Below the pieces are notes generated by a model that was not told the DNA's origin, made no database searches, and saw only the letters and a list, made by a program, of their open reading frames with translations. DNA of 64,000 nucleotides from Rhizobiaceae bacterium MnEN-MB40S (GTDB lineage Bacteria > Pseudomonadota > Alphaproteobacteria > Rhizobiales > Rhizobiaceae). Location of the stretch: the NCBI GenBank assembly GCA_024343425.1, contig BRLC01000006.1, positions 26,714-90,713 of the forward strand, in the 5' to 3' direction. Numbering within the stretch: position 1 is the first letter of the stretch; every line of letters starts with the position of its first letter. Positions 47,835 through 58,218 of this stretch are shown piece by piece. The translations under genes and the position numbers were made by a program.

Positions 47835-48646
47835 CAGTTCCTTCTGTTTTTCGCCGCCGACGACAGTCCTCGATGACTGTCCGCCTCGATAAACTCGAAG
47901 AGATCGTCAAGCACTTCGACGCCCTGATAATCGGGCTTGATGCGTTTCAATATTTCATTGATCGGCGCATCGCCGCTGAACAGCAGCTTGTAGACGCGGC
48001 GAACCGCGTGAATATCCGACTTGGAAATCCCCGAACGGGTCATTCCAATGACATTCAACCCGCCCAGAATGCCTGGGTTTCCATTCAGCATACCGTAGGG
48101 AATGACATCGTTCGAACAGGCCGCCAGCCCGCCGACGAATGCGTGATGGCCGATCCTGCAGAACTGATGCGCCGCAGCGCCGCCGCCCATGATTACCCGG
48201 TCTCCGACAACCACATGTCCGCCAAGCATGACGTTGTTGGAAAGGATCACATTGGAGCCAATGTGACAGTCGTGGGCGACATGGGCGTAGGCTAGAAACA
48301 GGGAATTGTCGCCAACGGTCGTCTTGCCGCCGGCGTCCGGCATTCCGGTGTGCATCGTCACGCCTTCGCGGATCGTGCATCCACTGCCGATGATCAGTTC
48401 CGTATCTTCACCCTTGTAATGTACATTCTGGGGCTCGGCGCCGAGCACCGCGCCGGGAAAGATGCGCGTTCCGGCGCCGATTGTTGTTCGGCCGAGGATT
48501 GAGACATGATTCATGACCTCGATATTGTCCGCCAGCGTAACGCGTGAACCGATATGACAGAAAGGTCCGACGCTCACATTGTCGCCGATGGAAGCTCCGT
48601 CCTCGATGATCGAGGACGGGTGAATTCTTGCAGATGCCGAAATCAT
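47834..48646 (-). CDS. lpxA: UDP-N-acetylglucosamine O-acyltransferase
   Basis: First step of lipid A synthesis: transfer of a 3-hydroxyacyl chain from ACP to UDP-GlcNAc. It has 270 residues with left-handed beta-helix hexapeptide repeats from residue 3 to about 190 (IHPSSIIEDGASIGDNV, IGAGTRIFPGAVLG). The catalytic His lies in AYAHVAHDCHIG near residue 130. ATG 48646 shares one base with the fabZ stop (TAATG). The frame is open upstream inside fabZ but without hexapeptides. Confidence 0.97.
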   Translation of the reverse strand: MISASARIHPSSIIEDGASIGDNVSVGPFCHIGSRVTLADNIEVMNHVSILGRTTIGAGTRIFPGAVLGAEPQNVHYKGEDTELIIGSGCTIREGVTMHTGMPDAGGKTTVGDNSLFLAYAHVAHDCHIGSNVILSNNVMLGGHVVVGDRVIMGGGAAAHQFCRIGHHAFVGGLAACSNDVIPYGMLNGNPGILGGLNVIGMTRSGISKSDIHAVRRVYKLLFSGDAPINEILKRIKPDYQGVEVLDDLFEFIEADSHRGLSSAAKNRRN

Positions 48647-49125
48647 TATCTGGGATTGTCCTCTGTGACCAACATGGCCCCGACATCGGCCTCGGCGACT
48701 TTGGCTCCACGAACAATGGCGTCGCCGTGGAACTTCCAGATTGTGCCGCGCTGCTTTTGTTTGGTCACGTGATACTCCACTATATCGCCCGGCACGACCG
48801 GTTTTCGAAAGCGCGCGTTGTCGATCGTCATGAAGTAGACCAGATTGGATCGACTGTTCTGCGACCGTGCGCAAATAGCGCCGGCGGTCTGGGCTATGCC
48901 TTCGATAATCAACACGCCCGGCATGACCGGGTTGCCTGGAAAGTGTCCGTTGAAATGGGGCTCGTTGACGGTCACATTCTTGATGCCAACCGCGGAATTA
49001 TCCGAGTCGATATCGACGATGCGATCGACCATCAGAAAGGGGTAGCGATGCGGCAGCACCCGCATGATCTCCGCAAGATCGGCGGTCTCCAGCGCGCTCT
49101 TATCCGTATCACTCATCTCCTGCAC
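48646..49125 (-). CDS. fabZ: 3-hydroxyacyl-ACP dehydratase FabZ
   Basis: Dehydrates 3-hydroxyacyl-ACP in fatty-acid elongation and thereby balances the hydroxyacyl pool used by LpxA/LpxD. It has 159 residues with the hot-dog motif [13 protein letters not shown] (catalytic His near residue 26) and [19 protein letters not shown] (Glu near 70). The GTG at 49125 has GGAGG seven bases upstream, while the ATG at 49116 would have an RBS too close, so the GTG start is favoured. It overlaps lpxD by 17 bases. Confidence 0.96.
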   Translation of the reverse strand: MQEMSDTDKSALETADLAEIMRVLPHRYPFLMVDRIVDIDSDNSAVGIKNVTVNEPHFNGHFPGNPVMPGVLIIEGIAQTAGAICARSQNSRSNLVYFMTIDNARFRKPVVPGDIVEYHVTKQKQRGTIWKFHGDAIVRGAKVAEADVGAMLVTEDNPR

Positions 49126-50167
49126 CTTTTTTCCTCCGGCCGAATGCTCTTGCGTTCATCTCTGCCACATCCTTCAGAAAAGCCCTCATGGGTCTTGCCG
49201 GAATTCCGCCCCATCGCGCGCCTGCTGGCACATCGCCCGCAACTGCGCTCATTCCGGCTATTTGCGCTCCGTCGCCAATTGCAAGGTGCCCGTTGACACC
49301 GACGCTGCCGCCCAGCACCACGCCGTCGCCAAGGGTGACGCTACCCGATATACCGACCTGACTGACCAGCACGCAATGGCGGCCGATAGTCACATTGTGC
49401 CCAATCTGGACGAGATTATCGATCTTCGTTCCTTCTCCGATCACAGTATCGTCCAGCGCGCCGCGATCGATAGTGGTGTTCGCTCCGATTTCGACATCGT
49501 CCTGAATGATCACCCGTCCGACCTGGACGATCTTCGTCAACCCGCTGGTGGACGGGGAGTAACCGAACCCGTCCTGACCAATGCGCGCGCCAGGATGCAC
49601 TATAACCCCATTTCCGAGAAAGGCGCATTGCAGCGTGACATTCGGCGAAATATGACATTTGCGGCCAATCGAACATCCCGGACCGATGACAGCGCCGGCC
49701 GATATGACGCTTCCGCGTCCGATCTTGACATTCTCGCCGATGATTGCGCCGGCTTCGACCGTCACGTCGTCTTCCAACCTGGCCGAAACAGCAACAACGG
49801 CCTTTTCTGACACGCCCGATTCGTTCAATACAAGAGGCGGACGCATCGCGCCCGGATAAAGCAATTGACCAGCCATTGCGAATGCGAGTTGCGGATCTTC
49901 GCTGATCAGCGCCGCACAGCCTTCCGGAACACGATCAGCCAACTCTTGCGAACACAGAATTGCACTGGCATTGAGCCCGGGAAGCGCGTCTGCCCGTCGA
50001 CGTGAAGTGATATAAGTCAGTTCGCCTTGCCTCGCTCTCGACAGCGGAGCCAGACCATAGATGAGCACTTGAGAAAACGCCGGGTCAGGCGATTTCGCCT
50101 TTAACGCGCTCGCAAGACGCTCTAGTTCGATGCCCTCATGTTGAGGAAAAAATCGGAAATCATCCAT
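49109..50167 (-). CDS. lpxD: UDP-3-O-(3-hydroxyacyl)glucosamine N-acyltransferase
   Basis: Adds the second hydroxyacyl chain to the lipid A precursor. It has 352 residues. The N-terminal uridine-binding domain (1-105) precedes a beta-helix of hexapeptide repeats from about 115 to 310 ([16 protein letters not shown]), with catalytic His in [12 protein letters not shown] charged C-terminal helix ends [11 protein letters not shown]. An intercistronic hairpin lies between it and bamA. Start ATG 50167. Confidence 0.96.
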   Translation of the reverse strand: MDDFRFFPQHEGIELERLASALKAKSPDPAFSQVLIYGLAPLSRARQGELTYITSRRRADALPGLNASAILCSQELADRVPEGCAALISEDPQLAFAMAGQLLYPGAMRPPLVLNESGVSEKAVVAVSARLEDDVTVEAGAIIGENVKIGRGSVISAGAVIGPGCSIGRKCHISPNVTLQCAFLGNGVIVHPGARIGQDGFGYSPSTSGLTKIVQVGRVIIQDDVEIGANTTIDRGALDDTVIGEGTKIDNLVQIGHNVTIGRHCVLVSQVGISGSVTLGDGVVLGGSVGVNGHLAIGDGAQIAGMSAVAGDVPAGARWGGIPARPMRAFLKDVAEMNARAFGRRKKGAGDE

Positions 50168-50180
50168 CTTTAAGACATCA

Positions 50181-50204
50181 GGGCCCGCCTTCTCAGGCAG
50201 GCCC
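50181..50204 (-). other. Intercistronic hairpin between bamA and lpxD
   Basis: GGGCCTGCCT and AGGCGGGCCC (minus-strand reading of 50204-50181) pair over 10 positions with one G-U, around a 4-base loop. No T-run follows. It lies 13 bases before the lpxD start, so it may lower or stabilise downstream expression rather than end the transcript. Confidence 0.55.
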
Positions 50205-50258
50205 TTACCAGTTTCATGTCAGTTGCGGTCGTTCCAGCTAAAGGAAGCCTCGCTACAA

Positions 50259-52607
50259 TCAGAACCTCGCAGATGTTCCGAAACGGAAGACCTGGGTCTT
50301 GTCGTAGTCTTCCTTCAGGATCGGGAAACCGAAGTCAAAGCGCAACGGACCGAATGGAGACGCCCATATCAGGCTGGCGCCGACTGACGCGCGCCAAGCC
50401 ATGTCGATACCTTCAACATCGCCCGGAGACGTCGCCCAGCTCAGATCGAGATCAGATCCATACAGGGTCGCGGCGTCAGCGAACACAGCGCCTCTGACAC
50501 CAAAGTCGCGAGGCAACAGCGGAAGCGGGAAGCCGATTTCCGCAGTGGCGTTGAAATAGGTCGTGCCGCCCAGTGCATCGCCATTGTAGTCACGCGGACC
50601 AATACCCTGGGATTCGAAGCCGCGAATGGTTTCGCCACCAATGTAGAACTGGTCGAATACACGAAGATTGTCGCCTGTAGGAGCGATATACCCACCGCCG
50701 ATAGCCAACTGACCTATGATGTCCTGCGCATCCGACAGAGTGTGGAAATAGGACGCCTTACCGGTGATCGACACGTAGTCCGCATCCCCGCCGAGGCCCG
50801 CATAGGTCGTTTCGACGCTGGCTACGATGCCTTCGCGAGGCAGCGACCGATCATCGATCGTGTTGTAGATAAGCGCCCAGGAAATCGCGGACGTCGTCCA
50901 CGGGCTTTGATCAAGCGCCTGCTGAATCGGCGGGCTCGGCGGCAGGAAGAAGCTGCCGTCCTGATCGTATTCTTCCACGCTGTAGGTATAGGCGAGCTTG
51001 GTCGACAGATCATTCGTGATCGGCGCCGTTACGCGAAGCGTGCCATAGGTCGTTGTGGTGTTGTAGCCATCCTGGGAACTGTCCGTGTTGCGACCGATGT
51101 CAAAACCTGCTGCCAGACGATAACCAAGGAAATAAGGCTCGGTGAAGGAGAGCGTATAGTTCCTGGTGTCGACGCTGCCGCCGACTGCGATCTTCAGATA
51201 CTGACCACGGCCAAGAAAGTTGCGCTCGGAAAGTGCGACTTCCGCTGTCGCTCCGCCGCTGCCGGTTGAGTAACCGGCGCCGATCGAGAACTCCCCGGTC
51301 GACTGATCCTTCACATCCACGAAGAGGATAACCCTGTCGGGCTCCGTACCGGGAGATGTCGTAACGTTTACGGTTTCGAAGTATCCAAGCGCTTCCAGGC
51401 GTTTCTTGGCTTCCTGCACCAGAACGCGATTGTAGGCGTCGCCTTCAGCCAGGTCGAATTCGCGACGGATAACATAATCCGAAGTCCGGGTGTTGCCGCG
51501 GATCTCGATGCGCTCGATGTAGGCGCGCTGTCCCTGGTCGATGAGATAGGTGACGTCAATCGTGCGATTGGCGAAGTTGCGATTGCCGCGCGGCGTGATC
51601 TCGGCGAACGGATACCCTTCGCCCGAGGCTGCTTCGGACATGGCCACGATCGAGTCTTCGACCTTCTCGGCGCTGTAAACCGCGCCGGATCGCGATTCGA
51701 TCAGCCGACGCATTCTCTCGATGTCAATGCCGGGAACCGTGCTGTCCACCTGAATGTCACCGAATTCATATCTCTCGCCCTCATCCAGCGTAAAGGTGAT
51801 GATCCAGTTTCCGGTCGCAGGATCCACATCCGCAGTCGACGAAATAATCCGGAAGTCGGCGTAGCCGCGATTGTAGTAGAAGCGACGAAGCTGTTCCTCG
51901 TCGGCGCGAAGCTTATCCGGACTATAGAGGTCCTTCCGCGTCAGGAAGGAAAGGAAATTCGACTGCTTCGTGCTGATGACTTCCTTGAGCCGGCCGTTGG
52001 GATAAGCCTGATTGCCGACGAAATTGATGGACTCGATCTTCGTCCGTCCGCCCTCGTTGATGTTGAAGGCGACGTTCACGCGACCATTGGGAAGGGAAAC
52101 GACTTGCGTCGACACCTCGGCTTCGCCGCGACCGATACGGTCGTAGGCGTCCTTGATCGCCTGAATGTCATACTCGATGATCGTTTCGTTATAGGGGCCG
52201 AGCGGCTTTGCCTGCACGACTGATTCAAGCTGACGATCCTTGATCTTCTTGTTGCCGTTGAAGACGATCTGATTGATGATCAGGTTTTCGTCCACGGTGA
52301 CGACCAGGGTGCTGCCACGACGCGTAATCTGAACGTCGCTGAACAGCCCCGTCGCGAAAAGACGCTTGATGGACGCGTCGATATCGGAATTGTCGAAACT
52401 CTTGCCCGGCTCGATCGTAATGTTTCCGCGAACCGTATCGGCGTCTACGCGACCATTACCACGAACCTCGATGACACTCACAACAGCCGCATTTGCCGTT
52501 ACTGTCGACGCGACAACGGCAGCCCCCACGCTACCAACCGCCATAAGCGTTGCAAGTGCGAGCGCACGAACAGCGCCTAGTACTCTAGAACCGGCCTTCA
52601 TTGGCAT
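50259..52607 (-). CDS. bamA: Outer membrane protein assembly factor BamA
   Basis: Central Omp85 insertase folding beta-barrel proteins into the outer membrane. It has 782 residues from ATG 52607 (AAGGG five bases upstream). A signal peptide (VRALALATLMAVGSVGAAVVAST) precedes about five POTRA domains (residues 45-430, e.g. SVIEVRGNGRVDADTVRGNI) and a 16-strand barrel. The barrel carries the VRGF-type motif IRGFESQGIGPRD and ends in FRFGTSARF with a terminal Phe. The 264-base gap to rseP (52608-52871) contains no gene I trust and likely a promoter. Confidence 0.97.
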   Translation of the reverse strand: MPMKAGSRVLGAVRALALATLMAVGSVGAAVVASTVTANAAVVSVIEVRGNGRVDADTVRGNITIEPGKSFDNSDIDASIKRLFATGLFSDVQITRRGSTLVVTVDENLIINQIVFNGNKKIKDRQLESVVQAKPLGPYNETIIEYDIQAIKDAYDRIGRGEAEVSTQVVSLPNGRVNVAFNINEGGRTKIESINFVGNQAYPNGRLKEVISTKQSNFLSFLTRKDLYSPDKLRADEEQLRRFYYNRGYADFRIISSTADVDPATGNWIITFTLDEGERYEFGDIQVDSTVPGIDIERMRRLIESRSGAVYSAEKVEDSIVAMSEAASGEGYPFAEITPRGNRNFANRTIDVTYLIDQGQRAYIERIEIRGNTRTSDYVIRREFDLAEGDAYNRVLVQEAKKRLEALGYFETVNVTTSPGTEPDRVILFVDVKDQSTGEFSIGAGYSTGSGGATAEVALSERNFLGRGQYLKIAVGGSVDTRNYTLSFTEPYFLGYRLAAGFDIGRNTDSSQDGYNTTTTYGTLRVTAPITNDLSTKLAYTYSVEEYDQDGSFFLPPSPPIQQALDQSPWTTSAISWALIYNTIDDRSLPREGIVASVETTYAGLGGDADYVSITGKASYFHTLSDAQDIIGQLAIGGGYIAPTGDNLRVFDQFYIGGETIRGFESQGIGPRDYNGDALGGTTYFNATAEIGFPLPLLPRDFGVRGAVFADAATLYGSDLDLSWATSPGDVEGIDMAWRASVGASLIWASPFGPLRFDFGFPILKEDYDKTQVFRFGTSARF

Positions 52608-52871
52608 CTTTACCCTTAATCTCAGCGTCCCCACGAGCGGACAGAACACGATTCTGTCTCCCCGCCGTTTTACAATGTTTTCAGCTACAAGCAAGTCATT
52701 GAGTTAATTTCTGTTTACTTGCCCTCCATTCGTTGCCGATAAGCAACTACCGCGGTGAGTTTATGGATAACAAAGAGTTATCTCAACAATACAGCACCTG
52801 TCTGGTTTCCAGATATCCACAGACCCGCCTCCGGATCGTCACACTCGGCCTCAGAACCCTATTTCTGTCAG

Positions 52872-53993
52872 CTAGGTCACGTCATTCCAAGTCGCGTAGA
52901 TCATCAACATTAGTAACAGCGAGAGACCAATCTTGAAAGCAAACTCCTGACCTCTTTCTCCCACCGGTTTGCCGCGCAAAAACTCGATCAGATAAAACAG
53001 GAGATGGCCGCCGTCGAGTATCGGGATCGGAAGCAGATTCAGGAAGCCAATCGAAACCGATATGAAGGCAATGAACGAGATGGTGGAGACAAGTCCGACG
53101 GAGACCATCTGACCGCTGATCTTGGCTATCCCGATAGGACCGCTGATCTGGTCCGGCTTTGCTCTGCCGATGATGATGTTCTTGAAGTACTGAACCGTCT
53201 GGCTGACGATAAAGAAGGACTGCCCTACGCCTTCAGCCAGTGCATCTAGCGGCCCCATCTTCTCATATCGAAACGTATCCTCGTTTGCAGACGCGACGAC
53301 GCCGATTTGTCCGACTTCGATCATGTCTCCAAAGCCGTTGTCGACTTCCGCGCGTTTGGGAACAAGCATGAACTCTTTGTTTCGGCCGTCGCGTTCGACG
53401 ATCAACCGCAATTCAACGCCGGGCCTCGTCGATACGTAGACGCGCAGGTCGTCGAAGGAATCGATGGTTTTGCCGTCAATCTCCAGAATACGGTCGCCAG
53501 GCTCAAGACCGGCTTCGGCAGCTGCGCTTGCCGGCTGAACGGACGCCACGACGGGGTCCAGCACGGCCTTTCCGAAATAGCTGTAAACCGCCGTAAAAAT
53601 GACGATGGCAAGTATAAAATTTGCAATCGGACCCGCGGCTACCGTAATTGCGCGACGTCCGAGTGACGCGCCCTGAAACGTTTGAGACTGTTCCGCCGCG
53701 CTCATTTCCGCAATCTTGTCTTCGTCGGGGAAGCTGGCGGCGTTCTCGTCGCCGAAAAACTTAACATAGCCACCAAGTGGAATGGCGGACAATTTCCAAC
53801 GCGTGCCGTTTCTGTCGGTAAACCCGGCGAGCTCCCTGCCGAAGCCGATTGAGAAGGTGACGATGCGAATTCCACACCATCTGCCGACGAGATAGTGGCC
53901 CATCTCGTGTACGAACACCACGATCGTCAGAACGATGATGAATGGCAGAATCGTGCCGACAAGGATGCTGTAGATATTTCCAAGTACGTCCAT
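52872..53993 (-). CDS. rseP: RseP-type site-2 membrane metalloprotease
   Basis: Intramembrane zinc protease that releases regulators by cutting membrane-spanning substrates. It has 373 residues. The HExxH motif is His29-Glu30...His33 in FVHEMGHYLVGRW inside helix 1. A periplasmic PDZ domain is near residues 125-210 (LEPGDRILEIDGKTIDSFDDL), and the second metal-site motif NLLPIPILDGGHLL is near residue 325. In E. coli it activates sigma-E; the local target is unknown. It follows cdsA by 55 bases. The dxr gene often found here is absent. Confidence 0.96.
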   Translation of the reverse strand: MDVLGNIYSILVGTILPFIIVLTIVVFVHEMGHYLVGRWCGIRIVTFSIGFGRELAGFTDRNGTRWKLSAIPLGGYVKFFGDENAASFPDEDKIAEMSAAEQSQTFQGASLGRRAITVAAGPIANFILAIVIFTAVYSYFGKAVLDPVVASVQPASAAAEAGLEPGDRILEIDGKTIDSFDDLRVYVSTRPGVELRLIVERDGRNKEFMLVPKRAEVDNGFGDMIEVGQIGVVASANEDTFRYEKMGPLDALAEGVGQSFFIVSQTVQYFKNIIIGRAKPDQISGPIGIAKISGQMVSVGLVSTISFIAFISVSIGFLNLLPIPILDGGHLLFYLIEFLRGKPVGERGQEFAFKIGLSLLLMLMIYATWNDVT

Positions 53994-54048
53994 AAGTGTT
54001 CCCTGCGGCTCCGTCGCCGCTCAGAATTTTCTGTCTTCTCGACCGATA

Positions 54049-54855
54049 TCACCCGATCCGCGTCAGATCGAGCCCCGTCCAGGTTATGCTGAGCAAATAG
54101 GCTGCAATCACGGCGAAGACCAGACTGTCCACCCGATCCATGACGCCGCCGTGGCCGGGAATAAGGTCGCTTGAGTCCTTGACGTCAAAATGGCGCTTCA
54201 AGCCGGATTCGAACAAATCGCCGATCTGCCCGACGATCGACAAGGCGCCACAAAGAAATGCAAGCAGAACAATTTCCGGCGCCCCCAGTATCCAGCCCGC
54301 AATAGTGCCGCACACAACGCCGCCGGCGAGACCGCTGAGAAAACCCGACCATGTTTTCTTTGGCGAGATTTGCGGCGCAAGTTTCGGACCACCGACGCTC
54401 CTCCCCCCGAAAAACGCGAAAACGTCGGTCGCCCAGATGACGGCGAACACTATGATAATCGCCATCCATCCGGTAGGCTCGCTCCCACGCAACGCAGTAA
54501 ACGCGATTCCGAAAAAGCCGGCGTACAGCAAACCAAGCGGCGCATAGAGATCATGTCCCTCTATCCTGCGCAGCACGGTGAGGATAATCGCGCCCGCAAG
54601 ACAGCACGCCAACGCGAGCAGCGGCATGGTGATCATGATGGCGACAGCAGTCGCCAACATTGTCACGCCGCCGACAATGCGATCGGTGGCGCTCAGATGC
54701 TTTTTTTCGACAATCCGAAACCATTCATAGAACAGCAGCAACATGATCGTCACCGCCAGAAGGCGGAATGGAACGCCGCCCATCCAGGTCAGCGCCAGCA
54801 CGAGCATACCGAGGATCAAGGCGGAAACTGTACGGACGAGAACCTCGTTCTGCAT
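54049..54855 (-). CDS. cdsA: Phosphatidate cytidylyltransferase (CDP-diglyceride synthase)
   Basis: Makes CDP-diacylglycerol, precursor of all glycerophospholipids, in the inner membrane. It has 268 residues and about eight helices. The C-terminal family signature is [23 protein letters not shown], with DRVDSL completing it. ATG 54855 shares its A with the uppS stop (TGATG), so translation is coupled. An in-frame extension inside uppS to 54912 is Arg-rich and not used. Confidence 0.96.
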   Translation of the reverse strand: MQNEVLVRTVSALILGMLVLALTWMGGVPFRLLAVTIMLLLFYEWFRIVEKKHLSATDRIVGGVTMLATAVAIMITMPLLALACCLAGAIILTVLRRIEGHDLYAPLGLLYAGFFGIAFTALRGSEPTGWMAIIIVFAVIWATDVFAFFGGRSVGGPKLAPQISPKKTWSGFLSGLAGGVVCGTIAGWILGAPEIVLLAFLCGALSIVGQIGDLFESGLKRHFDVKDSSDLIPGHGGVMDRVDSLVFAVIAAYLLSITWTGLDLTRIG

Positions 54856-55580
54856 CAAGTCGCCGCCGCAGCGGCCCGATCCGTCGTGGCGCCGAAACGG
54901 CGGTCGCGGCATGCGTATTCTTTCAGCGCCTTGCGGAATTCCTCTTCATCGAAATCCGGCCATAGACACGGCAGAAAGATAAACTCCGAATAGGCGGACT
55001 GCCAGAGCAGGAAATTCGAGATTCGCATCTCGCCGCTCGTGCGAATGATCAGATCCGGATCGGGCATGTCCGCTGTATCGAGACAGTCAGAAATCGTCTG
55101 TTCTGTGATTCTTGTCGGATCGAGAAGTCCCTGGGCGACTTTCAGAGCGATCGCCCTGGTCGCGCGTGTAATGTCGTCGCGACCACCATAGTTGAACGCG
55201 ATAATCAGATTGAGAGCCGTATTTTCGCGGGTCAGATCCTCGGCTTCGGTCAGCAGCGCCAATATATCGGCTGAAAGACCACGCCGATCGCCGATGACAT
55301 GGACACGCACATTCTCATTGTGCAGCTCCGCCAAATCGCGCCTAACAAAAAACTTCAGCAATCCCATCAGATCGCTGACTTCCTGCTGGGGCCTGTTCCA
55401 GTTTTCGGAGGAGAATGCGAAAAGAGTCAGATATTTGACGCCGTTTTCTCCAGCAGCCTTTACGGCGTTGCGGACAGCTTCAACACCCTTGCGGTGCCCG
55501 ACAGCGCGCGGTTGGCCGCGCCTTTCGGCCCAGCGCCCGTTTCCATCCATGATGATTGCCACATGTTGAGGCTTGTTCAA
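54855..55580 (-). CDS. uppS: Undecaprenyl diphosphate synthase
   Basis: Cis-prenyltransferase that extends FPP to C55-PP, the lipid carrier of cell-wall and O-antigen building blocks. It has 241 residues with [17 protein letters not shown] (catalytic Asp near residue 12), [19 protein letters not shown], and the terminal [24 protein letters not shown] signature. The start is TTG at 55580 with GGAG seven bases upstream; no ATG precedes it in frame. A 46-base gap separates it from frr. Confidence 0.96.
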   Translation of the reverse strand: MNKPQHVAIIMDGNGRWAERRGQPRAVGHRKGVEAVRNAVKAAGENGVKYLTLFAFSSENWNRPQQEVSDLMGLLKFFVRRDLAELHNENVRVHVIGDRRGLSADILALLTEAEDLTRENTALNLIIAFNYGGRDDITRATRAIALKVAQGLLDPTRITEQTISDCLDTADMPDPDLIIRTSGEMRISNFLLWQSAYSEFIFLPCLWPDFDEEEFRKALKEYACRDRRFGATTDRAAAAAT

Positions 55581-55626
55581 TATGTCGCTCCAAAAACCCC
55601 GTATCGAGCTGCTGAAACTCGCAGCG

Positions 55627-56187
55627 TCAAACCTGCATTATCTCTGTTTCCTTGTCGGTCAGCAGGCTGTCGATCTGGGATATCATGTCGTCGGTCAATT
55701 TCTGCACGGTTTCAGCCTGGTCATGGCTTTCGTCCTTGCTGATATCGCCGTCCTTTTCGGCTTTTTTCAGGTCGTCCATCCCGTCTCGCCTTACATGGCG
55801 AACCGCCACGCGCGCATTCTCGGCGTAATTATGAGCAACCTTGACGAGTTCCTTGCGGCGTTCCTCGTTGAGTTCCGGCAGGGGAATTCGCAAATTGACG
55901 CCATCGGTAATCGGATTCAATCCCAGATTTGATTCTCTGATGGCCTTTTCAACAGCCGACACCATCGACTTGTCCCAGATTGAAACAGAGATCATGCGTG
56001 GTTCCGGAACGGAAATATTTGCGAGTTGGTTGAGAGGCATTCTCGAACCATAGGCCTCGACCGTCACCGGATCGAGAACATTCGCGGATGCGCGGCCCGT
56101 GCGAAGCGCGGCAATATCACTCTTGAAAGCGGAGATCGCGCCTTCCATCCGCCGCTTCAAATCAACAAAATCAGCACCGTCGCTCAT
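55627..56187 (-). CDS. frr: Ribosome recycling factor
   Basis: Splits post-termination ribosomes with EF-G. It has 186 residues, the usual size. It is a two-domain protein: a three-helix bundle at each end and the hinge [31 protein letters not shown], then [31 protein letters not shown]. It follows pyrH by 149 bases (56188-56336), a gap with a poly-purine/AT-rich run and no evident gene. Confidence 0.97.
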   Translation of the reverse strand: MSDGADFVDLKRRMEGAISAFKSDIAALRTGRASANVLDPVTVEAYGSRMPLNQLANISVPEPRMISVSIWDKSMVSAVEKAIRESNLGLNPITDGVNLRIPLPELNEERRKELVKVAHNYAENARVAVRHVRRDGMDDLKKAEKDGDISKDESHDQAETVQKLTDDMISQIDSLLTDKETEIMQV

Positions 56188-56336
56188 GCGTGCTTGCTCC
56201 CTGTTCTATTGGTCTTTTGATCGCTTCGCCGAATTACTACAATACTATTGAAGTAATTCACTGCGTACTATTCAACGCAACCGATTCAATAGCAGAACAC
56301 AACATCGCCTTCACCAGCTTCTTTTCCGTAGCATCT

Positions 56337-57059
56337 TTACGCATCCTTTACGATAGTCGCCGTTCCGCCTCCACCGAGGATTGCGGCAAGTTGTCCTTTT
56401 TCATGAATCGAGAATACGATTATCGGAATTGAGTTCTCTCTGGCAAGCGCTACGGCGGCCACGTCCATTACGGCTAAACCCTTGTTCAGTATTTCATCAT
56501 GGGTCAGTTCATCATACCGCTCGGCGTCCGGGTACTGTTTCGGATCCGCCGAATAGATGCCATCGACCTGGGTCGCCTTGAAAATCGCCTGCGCGCCCAA
56601 CTCCGCGGCGCGCAGGGCCGCAGCTGAATCTGTCGTGAAAAACGGATTGCCGGTGCCGCCGGCGAAAATGACCACACGCCCCTTTTCGAGATGGTGCAAA
56701 GCCGCGCGCTGGGAAAAGCTCTGACAGATTTCCGGCATGGCGATTGCGGAAAGCACTTCCGTGTTGATCCCGAGCTTTCGCAACGATGTCGCCAAGGCCA
56801 GCGCGTTGATAACAGTGGCCAGCATTCCCATATGGTCGCCGGTCACACGATCGCCGCCCTTGGATGCAACGGCTACTCCACGAAAAATATTGCCTCCGCC
56901 GACGACGACTCCGACCTGAACACCCATAGCCCGCGCTTCGGCGATGTCGGCGGCGATGCGGTCGGCGACCGTTACGTCGATCCCGAAACCCTGCTTTCCC
57001 ATCAGCGCCTCTCCGGAGGCTTTCAAAAGGATTTTCTTGTAGATGGGAGCGTTGGGCAT
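56337..57059 (-). CDS. pyrH: Uridylate kinase
   Basis: Phosphorylates UMP to UDP; a hexameric amino-acid-kinase-fold enzyme controlled by GTP/UTP. It has 240 residues. Seen motifs are KILLKASGEALMG near residue 9, GVVVGGGNIFRG near 50, DHMGMLATVINALAL, and FAGGTGNPFFTTDSAAALRA near 135, followed by the Asp-rich VDGIYSADPK. ATG 57059 lies at the start of similarity; ATG 57071 is an alternative. The gap to tsf is 122 bases. Confidence 0.97.
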   Translation of the reverse strand: MPNAPIYKKILLKASGEALMGKQGFGIDVTVADRIAADIAEARAMGVQVGVVVGGGNIFRGVAVASKGGDRVTGDHMGMLATVINALALATSLRKLGINTEVLSAIAMPEICQSFSQRAALHHLEKGRVVIFAGGTGNPFFTTDSAAALRAAELGAQAIFKATQVDGIYSADPKQYPDAERYDELTHDEILNKGLAVMDVAAVALARENSIPIIVFSIHEKGQLAAILGGGGTATIVKDA

Positions 57060-57181
57060 CTGGAATTCCATGTGCGGTTTGCAGAGCCGGATACACGAAG
57101 GGGGCCGCGATGTCACGCGGCGCCCTTTCGAATTTCTGAATTTTGTTTCGCCCGGAAAGCCCGGGCGCTGACTGCTTGAAA

Positions 57182-58105
57182 TCAGCCCTGCGCGGCGGCG
57201 GCGACTTCGGCTGCGAAATCGCTTTCTTCCTTTTCCACGCCCTCGCCCAGCTGGAACCGCACAAAACCGGCAACTTCAACGGGCGCGCCCGCCTGGCCTT
57301 CCGCCTCTTTCAGCGCTTCGGCGACGGTCTGGTCAGGATTCATGACGAAGCTCTGTGAAACGAGTGCAACTTCCTCGTAGAACTTGCGCATGCGCCCCTC
57401 GACCATCTTTTCCACAATGTTCTCGGGCTTTCCGGATTCGCGAGCCTGCTCCATGAAGATGGCGCGTTCGCGTTCGGCGACTTCGGCGTCCACGTCGGCC
57501 GAAGTCACAGCCAGCGGGTTGGACGCAGCCACATGCATCGCAATCTGCTTGCCAAGGGATTCGAGCGCCGCGGCGTCGCCAGTCGATTTCAAGGCGACAA
57601 TCACACCCAACTTGCCAAGACCGTCAGCAACGGAGTTGTGGATATAGCTGGCGACAATCCCCTGCTCAACGCTCAGCATGGCCGAACGGCGCAGATTGAG
57701 GTTTTCTCCGATTGTCGCGACCGCATCTGTGATCGTCTCTTCCACCGACTTGCCGGTAGCCGGATAGACCGCCGACTTGACGGAAGCCAGTTCGCCGTCC
57801 GTGCCGAGCGCCACGTCCGCGACGCCGCTTACGAGTTTCTGGAACTCGTCATTGCGCGCAACGAAGTCGGTTTCCGAATTGATCTCGACGAGAACAGCGC
57901 GGGCTCCTTCCGCAGCGATGCCGATAAGGCCTTCCGCAGCCGTACGGCCAGACTTCTTGTCGGCCTTGGCGATGCCTTTGGCGCGCAGCCAGTCGACGGC
58001 CGCTTCCATGTCGCCGCCGGTTTCAGTCAGGGCCTTTTTGCAATCCATCATGCCTGCGCCTGTCTTTTCGCGCAGCTCTTTAACCTGAGAAGCTGTAATG
58101 CTCAT
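57182..58105 (-). CDS. tsf: Elongation factor Ts
   Basis: Nucleotide-exchange factor for EF-Tu. It has 307 residues. The N-terminal UBA-like module reads [33 protein letters not shown]. The core includes the EF-Tu contact motif [13 protein letters not shown] near residue 80, and [15 protein letters not shown] lies in the dimerisation region. It follows rpsB after a 113-base spacer that contains a strong hairpin. ATG 58105. Confidence 0.97.
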   Translation of the reverse strand: MSITASQVKELREKTGAGMMDCKKALTETGGDMEAAVDWLRAKGIAKADKKSGRTAAEGLIGIAAEGARAVLVEINSETDFVARNDEFQKLVSGVADVALGTDGELASVKSAVYPATGKSVEETITDAVATIGENLNLRRSAMLSVEQGIVASYIHNSVADGLGKLGVIVALKSTGDAAALESLGKQIAMHVAASNPLAVTSADVDAEVAERERAIFMEQARESGKPENIVEKMVEGRMRKFYEEVALVSQSFVMNPDQTVAEALKEAEGQAGAPVEVAGFVRFQLGEGVEKEESDFAAEVAAAAQG

Positions 58106-58183
58106 CCTAGCCTCTTGATATATTTGCGTGACACACCCGCCATCGGGCGCGCACGGTATTGCTCTCTGTTATGATTCGTGTGT

Positions 58184-58211
58184 CAGCCGGATGAAACAGT
58201 TCATCCGGCTG
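58184..58211 (-). other. Hairpin between rpsB and tsf
   Basis: A perfect 12-bp stem (58184-58195 with 58200-58211) has a 4-base loop. On the transcribed minus strand it begins 8 bases after the rpsB stop codon and has no T-run behind it. It probably acts as a partial attenuator or RNase barrier between rpsB and tsf; that role is inferred. Confidence 0.65.
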
Positions 58212-58218
58212 GCAAGAC

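Noticed and set aside
52733..52936. Short plus-strand ORF and near-DnaA boxes (GTTATCCATAA, ATATCCACA) between bamA and rseP
   Set aside because: The ORF runs into the rseP 3' end with Arg/Ser-rich composition. The DnaA-like words each have a mismatch and no origin features (AT-rich unwinding element, dnaA/dnaN) are nearby.
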